64,000 nt of DNA, taken from positions 8,937,503-9,001,502 of the forward strand of contig NC_045143.1 in the NCBI RefSeq assembly GCF_008831285.2, in the 5' to 3' direction. Below the pieces are notes generated by a model, which had not been told where the DNA came from, did not search any database, and worked only from the letters and a program-made list of their open reading frames with translations. Within the stretch, counting starts at the first letter, position 1. Each line of letters begins with the position of its first letter. This stretch comes from Nymphaea colorata (Eukaryota > Streptophyta > Magnoliopsida > Nymphaeales > Nymphaeaceae). The translations under genes were made by a program, and so were the position numbers. Positions 36,001 to 49,046 of this stretch are shown in pieces.

Positions 36001-39000
36001 ATGTTTCCAATTTTTTTTCTTTATCCATATAAACATGTCAGACAGAAAAAGAGATCTCAACTGTTTATTTTCTAGATGTTTACTGTAGAGAATAAAATAT
36101 GGAGACTCCCTATTCAAGGTTTCCACAGAAACATGATTTATTACATAAACAACAAAGTGAAAGACTTCAGTTCAAGATCTCATTAGCCAGTTGCTAGCAT
36201 GTACGATGGTGAGAACTCACTCTACAATATGGTGACAAACAGTAATTCCATTCTTTGAGGGGTCCAGTTACAAAATACCCTTCAGACAATTCTATTGACT
36301 TTTATAAGTTCAAGGAAATCACTAAAACAGTATGCTCTATCTCCTACACTTTGTAAATTAAGAACAAATTAGGCAGATTAATTTTCAATGTAGGAATGAG
36401 TTTATGGAAAATACAGACCTCTGAGCTTAGCTTCAAGAATAATATTCATGAATGGAAAATATCAGACCTCCGACTTCTAACAGGACCTTCAACTAAGAGC
36501 ACATACCCTGTTCTAGTTCTTTCTCTGATCCTATGGAAAGCAATAAACCTGCCAAACTGAAGCTGGTCTGCATGGGAAAAAGATGGGAGAACAAACCTTC
36601 ACATATGTGCAAAAAGCTCCCTTATGATGCGGGCTGGGACTCTCTTGATTATATAATACAACTTCGGGCATGCAATGAAAGAAATGCCCCTCAATGGATG
36701 ACTACATATGCAGGCTCACATCAGATCCATATCTGAAAAAAATAACCAAATCTCCAAACATGTACCACATTTGAGCAGATTATGTAGGAGATTCTATTCA
36801 TTCAATAGGTTTAGGTCATAACAAATGTAAAACTATCAGAACATAATGTTCTTCTAGCCTGATCATTAGAAAGCACCATGTGATGTAGTAACTGGAGCGA
36901 AAGTGGCATTTTGTAATATATGTCTGTCCTGACAGTTTTATAATAATTTTATAAAAGTGGCTATGGATGTTGTTAAGGGTAGCAATTTTTATGCTATTTC
37001 AATTATAGGTATCCTATATCCTAATTAGGGTTCCTCAGTTGAGTGAAGCATCAAACTTTGATTCAGTATTATACACATTTGAAGTGTATCACAAAGATTC
37101 TTGAGTATCTTACTGAGTCAAAGGTTAGCACTTTGATTAGTTTAAAATTTTAATTGTTGGAAATCTGCTTCCAGCTTTGCTTCTCTACTTTGAATCTCAA
37201 AACTGTCAGTAAAGCTCAATTTTCATGTATTATTCAACCCTGAAAAAGAATCAAGAAACATGATTAATTTGGTGAAATCATAAGATTAGGCACAAATCTT
37301 GCAGCTTTGTAGGCCAAAAATTTCCTTTTAAGTGGAATAACAGTGTAGTAGTCACCAAAGGTCCAAAGGTAATGCATGCACATTTAGCTAGAAATTAGTC
37401 TTTTACAAGTATAAATATGTAATTTTATATGTTTGTTATTATTTACGCTTCTAGGTAAGTTACCGGGAATCAATGAAGGGGCAGAACCTGCTTCCGTGCC
37501 TGAGTCATCTTTATCTTCAAGAAAAATGAATCCCTTGCAAAGTGAGGTATGTGATTATTCTTCTGTCTTGGGTTTACTATGTGTTAATGGCATGCATGTC
37601 CTTGCGTCACTTTGTCAAATTTACGCTTCTCTACTGAACAAAAAGGTATATCTAGAGTGATGGTTGTTTTCTATCCTTGCACACATCCGAGTGATGTTAA
37701 TTTGTTGTACATTGGACCGAGACTAAATGTTGGCAAAGATTACTACATTGCTGCACTTGGTTGGATATTTAAACAGTTCCAGTGTCCTATAGAATTACCC
37801 AAGAAGTTTGGAGTTCAGAGGCAGTAGCCTCGTGCCATTGTTTTCTAGGTGTAAATAATTGGGTTCATTATGGGCTGAAATTAGTCTTATTGTTGCCCAT
37901 TTTCCTCCTTTGGAGCTCTTGATGATTACGGCTTTATAACCAATGTTTTGCAAAAAAATGCGTAATCTAACCTGTATTAGTTGAACCCAAAGTTAGATAT
38001 ATAACAACATACAATGCAAAAATTCACATTAGTTGTGGGGTGTAAGCAACGTTATAACTGTTAAGACATGTTTCTGTTTGTCACCATATGTTCTGATTGT
38101 GGGTCTGGATCCATAACGATGAGTTTATTATCCAGATTCCAGACTGTCACTTAAGGCCATTCTAGCGTTTGGTTCCCTAGCAGATGCTTCATTATATATG
38201 GGACAGCTCATTGAGGAGGCTGAGATGGAAGCTGCGAACCAGGGAAGTATCAGATCAGATTGCTTCTGTTCTTCATAGGCTTTTGATCTAAGTCACATGG
38301 GTACTTTAGTAAGGTCCACGTACCCGTGTCGCCGTACCCATACCCAAAATGGGTACTTTGACACTTGGGTATCTATAGATCTAAATTGCTTAATTTTACT
38401 TTGGTTTAATTTTTTCCACCTTACTTTTTATTCTATTCTTTGGATGTGAAAATTCGATTGATGTTCATATTTGACTAGGGGCCTGCTTGGTTGTCCATAT
38501 GTTTAAAGTTTTTCATAGGTTTCTTAAACACACTGGTGCAAGAGCCGTTGATATATATTTTTTATGTTATTTATTTGTTTATGTTGATGTATATTCTTTA
38601 TTTTGATACATATTTTCTAAGTATTTCTTATTGTTTATATATATATACGGCCGTACCCCCGCACCCAAGTTTTTTGAAAATGGTAAGTACCCATACCCGC
38701 ACCGGCACCCGTACCCATACCTATGTGACATAACTTTTGATCTAGGTTTGTTTGTACTTATATTGCTAAAGGAGGCATACATGCATAGAGATTGTAATAA
38801 ATGACAGGATACACACTCACACACACTCACGCATTCACAAACACACACACATATGCAAGTGTTTACATAAAATCTAATATCCCCCTCAAACTTATGATGT
38901 AATTATCAAAAGTTTGTTAGGAGAAAACTGAAATCTATTGGATGCAAGAGCCTTGGTGAAAAATTCTACAAGCCGATACTATGAAGGAACAAAAGATAGT

Positions 39001-42000
39001 TTATGGAATTCTAAAGATATGATTCTCAAACAAAATGATAATCCATCTCAATATGTTTTGTTCTTTCGTGGAACATGTAACTGCTAGCTAACCAAATAAT
39101 TCTTTTGTTATTACAAGAGAGTTTCGTAGCTTCTTCGATATGAATTCCCATATTTTTATACTCTTTAACCACACAATTGTAAGATTTTTGTTATGTAACA
39201 CCAAACCACCGGATGGAGTCTTTAGTAGATACAAAAGGAGGAGAAAAGGAATAGACTGCTCTTGCAAGAGAGAGAGAGAAGAATGAGGGCAGCAGCCTTG
39301 ACGCCTGCCTCTTGTTATCATTATATACTAATTACAATTTAGTATACAAACAAAATACACAAACAATATTAAAAACTACAAGTATGCCGTCGCCCATGCG
39401 TGTGGTTAAGATGAGTCGGGTCAGGTCTGATCTGACTAGGCCCGACCCATATCTTAACAGTCCCCCTCAAGTTGTGCATGAGGTTTGATCATTGACAACT
39501 TGTTCTTCGATTCCCAGAAATGATGCTCTGTGAGACCATTGGTAAATAGATCAGCCACTTGTTGAGACGTGAGTATATAAGTAGGAACAATTTTGTTTTT
39601 CTCAATCTCTGGCGAATGAAATGTTGATCAATCTCTATATGTTAATACGATTATGTATGATATGATTGAAAGCAATCTTGTTGGCACTTTGGTTATCACA
39701 AAATAAAGATGATTGGGCAATAGGAAGAGAGAGTTCCCCAAGCAGATGACGCAACCATGAAGCTTCAGCCGCGCCTGCAGCCGTTGCCCTATATTTTGCC
39801 TTAGTGCTCGATTTGGCAACTGCATGTTGTTTCCTGCTACTCCAACAAACAAGATTGGAGTTAAGGAAGATACAATAACCTGAAACTGATCATCTATCAT
39901 CTGGATCACTGGTCCAATTTGCATCAGTATAGGTGAAAATGGTATTGCCGTTCTTGTGTAGACAAGTCCATCCCCAAGAGTAGCTTTAAGATAATGCAAA
40001 ATACGTTTAGTAGCATCGATATGTCCTTTTGTGGGTGCGTGCATAAACTGAGAAACTTGATTCACTGCATATATTATGTCTGGGCATGTAAAGGTGAGAT
40101 ATTGCAACATGCCAACTATACTCCGATTAAAAACTAGGATTCAGATATGCATTACTCCCATCATAGGCATTTAATTTTGTGTTGAGAACACTAGGAGTAG
40201 TGATGGGCTTGCAACTTGTCATACCTGCTTTGTGCAACATATCAAGAGTATATTTGTTGCTTCGTAAGAGTAAACATGTCGCCCTTTCTATCAAGCTCGA
40301 CACCCAAAAAATACCGTAGTTCACCGAGATCCTTCATTTTGAATTGTTGTTTCAATATTTCCATAACATGAGATATATGACATGAAGAATTTCTAGTGAG
40401 AACTATGTCATCTACATATATGAGTAGCCAAGTTGTAATTTCACATGAATGATATATGAATAAGGAATGATAAAGAAAACCAGCCTGCTGTACATGAATA
40501 GAAAATCTATCAAACCATGAGCGAGATGCTTGCTTAAGCTCATATAATGTTATTTGTAACTTACACACCCATTTGGTTGGATCATTAGTAGCATAACCTG
40601 AAGGTTGTTCCATGTATACTTCTTCTTTCAAAAAACCATAGAAAAAAACATTTTTAACATCCAACTGATATAAAGTCCATCCATGTGAGACTGCAAGGGA
40701 AATGACAACCCGTATTGTTCCCATCTTGACAACTGGATTGAAAGTCTCATCATAATCTTTTCCGTACTGTTGAGTAAAGCCTCTAGCCACAAGACGAGCC
40801 TTATGTTTATCAATACTTTCATCAGGTTTATATTTGAGTTTGTAAACCCATTTTGAACCCACTACATTCCTATTATCCGGACGAGGAACAATCGCCCAAG
40901 TTTGACATTTGTTTAAAGCAGCCATTTCTTCATTCATGTTCTCAACCCAATACTTGTTCTTGCATGCGTGTTCATAACATTTTGGCTCTACCCCTTTGCT
41001 CAATTCTGTCATAAAAAGTTGAAAATCTAAGGAGAAGTTATCATAACTTACCCATCTATCAATAGGGTGTCGTACACATTCTGAACTACGTGAGCAAGTG
41101 TTGACAGTTTCTGGAGCGGTTGCTGGAACTGATCACGAGTATATACTATTCTTGAAAACCGATTAGGCGAAGACATGCTGGTTGTCTGAGGAGGTGGAGG
41201 CGTGCTGTCCATCTGAACACTTGAGGCTGCCTTAGAATCATTGATGATTTTGTCACTGTGTGTGTGGTATGCATCATTTCCTTGGCCTAATATTTCAGTG
41301 CTCAACCATGAATCATATGTATTATTGCTTGTATTGAACATCGCATGTGGCTCCTTTAAGTCTTTCAACCTGTGTTGATAAAAAACATGTCGTAAAATAT
41401 GCACATGTCCAGTCTTTGGATTGTAGCAGTGATAGCCTTTATAATTCTCTGCATAACCCACAAATCTGCACATAACAGCTCGATCTTGAAACTTATTTTT
41501 CAAGGAAACATCCATGAACATAACAGATGCATCCAAAAACACTTAGTTCATCATAATTTGGCTGTTGTTGATGTAAAATAAATAATGAAGATTTTCCTTC
41601 AAGTATGGATGGTGGCAGTCGATTAATAACATGAACAACAGTATGAAAGACTTCAATCCATAAATTCATGGGCACACCTGTGTTATGCATCATACTTGGA
41701 GTACTTTCAACTATGTGCCTATGCTTTCTTTCAACAATACCATTTTGTTGTGGTGTGTGTGGACATGAAATTTGTCTAGTGATCCCATGATTTAGTAAAT
41801 ATTCAGTAAATTCATTTGAAATGAACTCACCACCACCATCACATTGGAAATACACAATATTATTAGAGTATTTGTTTTGGACAAAGACATGTAATTGAGT
41901 GAACAAGCGGAAAACCTCTGATTTGCTTTTCATAAAGGTAACGTTTGATGGATGAGAAATACACTGTTCAACGAGAAAAAAAATTCAAATTTTTTAAAAA

Positions 42001-45000
42001 ATTTCCTCCCCATCAAATAAGGGAAGGAAAAAGTGACCGTTGAAGGCATTTTCAGAATTTTTTTTCCGCCTGAGAGTTGGAAAAAAATTTCTGGAAATAT
42101 TTTTTTGACCGTTACGCTTCTCCTCTTCGCGTTTGAGGCTACCCTCGTCTTCCTTTTCTCATCTTCATCCTCCATCGCTGCTTCACGCTGCTGCTGCCTC
42201 AACCCCCACCACAGTCGATTCTTCACAGTATTGGAGAAGGACCACATACACAGCGCGCAGGAAGAAAACAGACACAGAACAGAAGAGAAGAAAAACATAC
42301 ACACAGAGAGAGGGAGAGAAGAAAGACAAAAGAAGAGTACAAGGAAAAGAAATTGAAACCCTCCATTTGGTTGAGGGTTTCTTCAATCAAAGTTTGAAAC
42401 CTTCGATTGACTAAACCCTGGACGAGGGTATGAAAAAATCCCTCGCCGAGGGTTCTGAATGATATTAAAGAACCCTCGACAAAGGTTCTGAAACAAAATC
42501 AGAACCCTCATCGAGAAGTTCTGAAAAGATTCAGAACCCTTGCCGAGGGTTCTAAAAAAACCCTCGACGAGGGTTGAATTCTAAAAAAAACCACAACCCT
42601 CGTCGAGCGGCTAGAGCGCGAGAGAGTGAGAGACAAAGAGAGACTCACCATTTGCCATGCTTGCATTCGAGCTTCCGTTTGAGGTCGGGATGAGGTCAGG
42701 ATGAGAGAGAGACTAACCATCACACCAGTTTGTCCAATTTCTAAGGCTTGCCTGCTAATGTTGGTTTTGACTGGATGCAGCCAGTTTTAGTTCTCCTTGT
42801 AGGGGAAATGAACTCAACGTCGTGAATATTGAACCACCAATCCAAATCCACTGCTAGTCTTAAGACCAGGATTGACCTGGTCTAGCATTCTAGGTTAGGC
42901 AGGTAGTAAAATTTCCACATTCCTATACTCTACACAAGGTTCTATATAGAAGCACGGATCCTTGGTTATTTGCACTATCAATATGATAAAATTTTAGCAC
43001 TTGACTGGACAGTAAAAAAATTTGAAAATTGTTGTTTGAGCCTGATTAACTTTGTGACGAGTTTAAGCGAAATCCTCCACTATTCCGAACACATTTTATG
43101 GTTTCATTGTCCTTTTTTATGGTTTCATTTTGACCGTTACCTCCGCCTCTTCATCCCTCGCTCGCCTTCTTCCTCCCTTGCTCGTTCTTCCTCCGCCTCC
43201 CTTCTGCCTCCCTCTTTCCCTTCTTCCTCCCTCCGCCTCCCTTCTTCCTCCCTCGCTCCTTCTTCTTTCCTCTGCCTCCCTTCTTCCTCCCTCACTCCCT
43301 TCTTCCTTTAAACCTCAAAATATAGTTCTTTTCCATCAAATTAAGAAATATATTTCTGGAAATATATTTCTTAGTCATCACACACACATCAAAATGAGAA
43401 TCGAAAAGATTTTTCCCATTCTTTTTTTCCAAGAAATATATTGTCAGAAATATATTTCCAATTCCAGATTTCCAGCCCATCAAACGTTACCAAAGTGAAT
43501 CCATGTGTAACGTGAATAAGAATCAATGAAAACAATATAATATTTGCTCCCAGAAGAAGAGGAAATAGGAGCAGGCCCCCAAACACCAGAATATATGGTA
43601 TCAAATAACTTCGAAGCTCGCTTATTTATTGATTGGAAAGGAAGAGCAGAACTCTTACTAATATGACAACTTGAGCACATGCTAGACTCATTGATTGGAC
43701 TTATGTAATAGTAGTCCGTTTGCAACAAGACTTTGAATGAAAGACCGACTACAATGGGCTAAACGACCATGCCAAATGAATGGTATTGACTTCATTATGA
43801 CTGAGAAAAGATGAATATGAATCTCGACTTGGACACCTTTGGAGCTTCTTCAATGACGTACATGTCTCCTTTGCGAACACTCTCAGCGAACGTCTTCTTG
43901 GTTCGAGCGTCCTTGATATAAACAGAAGAAGGAGTAAACTCAACAAAAGAAAGAGTATCATCAATAAGTTTTGACACAAAAATGATATTTTTCTTGACAT
44001 CTGGAACAACAAGAATGTTCTTTAAAGGTATGGAGGAATGAGCCTTGGATATGTGTGCATTTCCAATATGAGATATTTTTTGATGGGAACCATCTTCTGT
44101 GACAACTGAGCCTTTAGCAAAATAAGGGAGAGCACTAGAGAGCTTACTTGCATCATCAGTCACGTGAACTGCTGCACTAGAATCCACATACCATTGTCCT
44201 TCCTTGTTTTGCTTAAGATTGACTTTGGACAAAGCTGTCATTAACATCTGCTGCACATTAGGAGAAATGTTTGATGCTGCTATCGTGTTCGACATAGTTC
44301 ACCCTACTGCCTTATTGTCATACCTAACCAGTTTTCCTTTATTTTGGGGGTTATGCCAACATTCTGACTTCACATGACCTCTCTTATTGCAATAAAAACA
44401 AGTAGGTATTCTTCGTGGTACATTTGCTTGTGCATTTGTGTTTGGTGTAGGAAGAATACCTCTCCGCATCCCTGCCTGCATGTTCCAAACTCTAGGACGA
44501 CTTCCTTGCAAAGCATGGGTGCCAGTGACCAGCACATTATGACTACTAGAAGGAGGTAATTCTTGTCGCTGTATACGACTTGCTTCATGCTGAATCAATT
44601 TTACTTTTAAGTCTTCAAAAGAGGGAAATACAATTAATACCTTTAAAGCAGTGCAGAAAACATCAAAATCTGACCCCAATTCATTCAGAACCTGCTGTAC
44701 CTTGTCCTTGTCACTGACTGGGTGCCCTATGATTGCAAGCTAGTCGCTGAAATTTTTGATTTCATGTATGTACTCCAAAACTAAGGGTGTTTCTCGCTTG
44801 ATATCTTGAAATTGCCTCTTGAGTTGCAGGAATCTTGCTTTTGATACTTGAGAATACGTGGTAGCGAGTACATTCCGTGACTCAAGTGCTGAAAAATCAT
44901 CATCAACGCCCGTCAGAATTTCTTCAGATAATGTGGAGGTGATATATGCAACAAGAGATTGATCATGAGCCATCCACGTCTCATATTCAGGATTGATTTA

Positions 45001-47331
45001 TGCAACGGTTTCTTCAACTTGTCCTGCAGCATTTTTCACCTCTCGCATGATCCATTCTGGTGGCGCACCTGTGGTGCCATTGAGATGTCCATAGAGACGG
45101 TGACTCTTGATGAAAGAAACTATTTGACGTTTCGATGTCAAATAGTTGGTATGGTTGAGCTTTTGTGAGATGAGTTGAGAGAGGAAACTGGACGACAAGA
45201 TGGTGGAATTGTGGTTGTGATCCATAGTTACAGTAATCAGAAAACAGAGGGAAATGTAGACATCAGGGATTAGGGCAGGCGATAACAATAAGAAAATAGA
45301 GATAAAAACAGAAATTTTGGGATTAGGGCGGACGGCAGGGATTAGGGCAAACAGAGATAAAACAGAAATTTTGGGATTACGCTAGACGGCAAGGATTAGG
45401 GTTAGGTGACAGAGGTTAGGGCAGAAAACAGAGATTTCAGGATTAAGGCAGAAAAACAGAGATTAAGGCAGAAATTAGAGATTCTTACCAGACATTCTCA
45501 GTGGCAAAACCTGCTCTAATGCCATGTAAGATTTTTGATATGTAACACCAAACCATATTTGTTATCATTATATACTAATCACAATTTAGTATACAAACAA
45601 AGTACACATAACAATATTAAAAATTACAAGTATGCCACTGCCCATGTGTGGTTAAGATGAGTTGGGTTGGGTCTGATCTGACTAGGCCCGACCCATATCT
45701 TAACAACAATCTCCATGGAAGTAGTAGTCACTGCATGATACCGAGCTTCTATTGAGGACAAGAGGACCTTATTTTTCTTATTGCATCTCCATGAGACCAG
45801 GAGATTACCTAAAAATATATTTGGTAGTGGAAAGTCTATTGTTATGGTCAACCGAATCTGCATCAATATAAACAATCTTCTGTAAGGAGGAAAAGGAGGA
45901 TAGAAGTAATTTTTTTTTTTTTTTTTTATGGTGTTTTTGATATATCTGATAATTTTCATCATTGCTCCCATGTGGGCAAAAGTGGGGGCTTGTTGGAACT
46001 GGATTGCAACACAACATGTGGAATGTCAGGTCTGTTAATGGATAAGTGGGTTAAGGCTCCAATGTGTTGCCGATATGCTGTTGGATCCTCTAGAATTTCT
46101 CCATCATTTATGGTCTTTACTCCCAACACCTCAAGAGTGTACACTGACTTGTCATTAGTGATTACAAACTTGCTTATAATATCACTAGCAAATTTATATC
46201 TGAAAGCAAGTATTCTGTTTTACTGTAAGCAACTTCAATATCAAAAAAATAGGTTAGATAGGCTAGATCAGTAATTTCAAATTCATTCTTTAGAAGACAT
46301 TTAACTTGTTTAATTCATTCTACTTAATTGCTGGTAATAGTCACATAATCAACATAAAGTAGTAATATAACCAAACCTACAGAAGATTTTTTGACAAACA
46401 TAGTATCAAGTTGTCTTCTGGCTTGTTTCATACCATATGTTGCCTTTATGAGGTGAAGTACTTTCCTCGTACAGATATCAAAGCTAGAAGGAGTATTCAT
46501 ATACACATTTTCATTCAAATCACTATTCAGAAAAGCATTTTTGAGCATATTCCTTATCAACCAACCTAGCCTTGTATCTCTCAAGATAATCATCACTCTT
46601 AGTCTTAACCTTGTAGACCCACCAGCATCTGATAGTCTTAACTTTAAGTAACAGTTTTTTTTATTCAAAATTTCAAAAATTTATTGAATTTATAATGTTT
46701 CTTTTAACAAGGTTTAAGATTTTTATGGCATGGTACATCATATGACATTGCATATCTTGTTTTCAACCCAATTAGTATGAGTTAACATTTGCCTTTTACA
46801 ACATTGGCTACAAGGGATTTATAAACTCAAACTCAAAATGAGAGTGTTTCAGCCTCCTTTTCTTTCTGCCAGATCCATAGCATGCAATGTGTACAGTATG
46901 AGTATTTAGTATTTACACCCTGAAAAGATGAAACTAGTTGCAGGAGAATACTGCAACTGTCATGTCTATACTACATGCAATATGGAAGGATATATATTCA
47001 ACATTGTTTATGAGTTATGACCTTTAAGTGGTAGGCATTTGGGCGGTTATTTTTTAATCTCTATGTCTTATAAACACACCCAAATAGGCGCCTCACCTGC
47101 ATCAGCATTGTGCGATGTGGATTTGGTTGGGGTGTCACACTTGGCCTTGTCAATGCGAATCAGGTGCCGCTGACTGCACCTGCCATTTTCTTTGAAAAAA
47201 AAAGAAGAAAACTTACTTCACTTTATGCTTCTTGCATCCTCAGCCTTCTCTGTCTCTATGGCGACCGAGCCAGAAAATAGTAGCAACATCTGGCACCCTT
47301 TTCTCTCTTTTCATCTCTTGTTTTCCCTTTC

Positions 47332-47368
<37 letters not shown>

Positions 47369-49005
47369 TTCTCCTCTATCTCTTTCCTTTTCCCCTCTCT
47401 TGCTCTCATTTTTTTCCTCACATTTTCCCATCCCATTCAGTCACACACAATGCTGACCCTCTGTCTTCAAGTCACCCCTTCATGTCCTTTGAAAAGTAAA
47501 AAGATGACACCTTCAAAGATGACACCTTGTAGGCTTTTTAAAGGAAAAACTTGTATTTTATTTAATATAAAATTTTAGAGCTAGATTAATGTAGCCTTAC
47601 GACAAAATTTTATTTTCAACAAAGAAAGAGATGTGGTGTACACTCACACATGCTCACCCTTGTAGCATAACCATTTCTTTTGAAAATTACCACACTTGCA
47701 CATGCACACCATACACCTATGTGACATAGTTCAATCTTAGGTGTCAAAATTTTGGGGGGAAAAAGTTTCAGTTTGCTGTCATTTTTTAGTTATTTAATGT
47801 CATTCATTTGAAAAGGAGGTGCGTTACATAAACCCGCTAAATTTGGAGGCATACATTTAAAATGTTATCTGCCAAAGTCTTCTTAACATAGATGTAACAT
47901 ATGAAAACTGTTTCAGACTTATGCTAGTATCAGCGAGTTTGTTTAGTATTATAAGCATGTAAAGCACCAGATGCATGTCATGCAATCCTATCTATGTATT
48001 CATGTGCTGCATTTGGTTTATACTTTTTAGGTGTTTATTATTGCTTTTTTGGTTACTTTTTGCAGGGTTGCTATTCAAGTTCTCATTACAGATTTTTATC
48101 AGCCTTTCTTTTGACAAGGATGTCCTGTTCAAAACTAATCTCTTACTCAGCAGCAATGGTAGTGAAGTTGCTACTGAAGATCTCCTGTGCCTTCAAGACG
48201 GCTTCTATGTTTGCATGCATATCCAGCTCCACTAATAAACCTCAACCTCTTAAATTGGATGTCACCCTCCCATCTTTTCAAGATCTAAGATGGAGCTTTT
48301 CAAGATTCCTTTACTTACTAGATATACAACTAGAACGACATATTACTACGTAAGTGATCTCTCTCCCTCTCTCTCCTTCTCTCTCAGAAGCAACAGTTAT
48401 CATGACCTTGATTGTTGTGTTGCTCACCAGCCTGAAGCATTGTCAGGTAGTGTGGATCATTTCCAACTTCCAAGCTGTTTCTTGCTGGAATTTGAGTTAA
48501 TGCTTTCTGCTCTGAATGTCTTTCCAAGGGACTGTGTCTTTTATGTAGTTCTAGCACAAATCTTTGTTAAGAGGATGTGCATCTATTATTTTTATTTTTT
48601 ATCTGTCAGTATGTTTGTATCTCGTATTTTGTGTTTATTCTGATTTTTTTTATGGCCAAGACTCAAACTTACCTCCTAGGCTTCACCTAGTTCTTTTGAA
48701 AACATAGAATCCATCTCTGGTATGTGTAGATGCTCACTAGACACAGTTCTGTATTTGCTTAATTTGCTGTTAGGAATTGAACACATTCACTGCCGGTGCA
48801 AACCTCAAGCTTTGTTATCTGTAAGGCAAATGGAATGACATATGTGAAATCCATCTCTTTTGCAGCAGTGGTTATTGGCTTCTGGAGTACTAATGCCTAA
48901 GGACTTTGACTTGATAGGCTCTAGACTTGTAACACTCTTTGAAATGAGTTGTATGTTTGTATTTTTTTTGGACTAACTTTCAAGGAGCTTCAGGGGGGTA
49001 CGTAG

Positions 49006-49046
<41 letters not shown>

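Larger units (their letters stand above)
39628..45225 (-). pseudogene. Copia gag-pol polyprotein, disabled
   Basis: It starts at ATG 45225 (MDHNHNST). Gag is one frame broken by stops at about 44998, 44740 and 44299. The zinc knuckle [14 protein letters not shown] (CX2CX4HX4C) is near 44400. The protease active site is present as [11 protein letters not shown] near 44200, with Ala in the third position of the usual D-S/T-G. A frameshift precedes the GAG-pre-integrase motif WHGRLAHC near 43770. The integrase is split by the 1,555-bp insertion at 41937-43491 and retains FQCDGGGEF and [11 protein letters not shown] has [13 protein letters not shown] near 40420, and RNase H runs to 39628. Further shifts occur near 41500 and 41030. 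It encodes machinery for the element's own retrotransposition only. Confidence 0.88.
39178..45705 (-). mobile_element. Copia LTR retrotransposon with both LTRs and target duplication
   Basis: LTRs are at 39178-39459 (3' LTR) and 45525-45705 (5' LTR), and ACAAT flanks both sides (39173-39177 and 45706-45710). On the minus strand the element begins TGTTAAGAT and ends ATCTTACA. Next to the 5' LTR is TGGCATTAGAGC, a variant of the initiator-Met tRNA primer site. Next to the 3' LTR is TTGAGGGGGA, the polypurine tract. The order gag, protease, integrase, RT, RNase H is that of Ty1/copia. A second transposon interrupts the integrase. Stops and shifts make it non-autonomous now. Confidence 0.92.
38880..46670 (-). 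mobile_element. Older copia remnant hosting a younger copia element
   Basis: Minus-strand pieces of one element lie on both sides of 39178-45705. On the right, a damaged reverse transcriptase (46668-46330) contains [14 protein letters not shown] and [11 protein letters not shown], with the RNase H region down to 45711. On the left, the end of RNase H (39177 to about 39000) runs to a polypurine tract TTTGAGGGGG at about 38880. Gag, protease and integrase are missing, with many stops. The same family is seen at 62600-63340. Confidence 0.7.

Noticed and set aside
38813-38855. CRISPR-like regular acacactcacac spacing
   Set aside because: Simple CA/CTCACA repeat in plant nuclear DNA.
43130-43498. 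Plus-strand frame rich in Ser/Leu/Pro repeats
   Set aside because: Low-complexity tcttcctccctc repeats inside the Harbinger-like element; no protein features.
47192-47578. 128-codon plus-strand frame
   Set aside because: Built around a CT microsatellite coding Ser-Leu repeats; no homology features.
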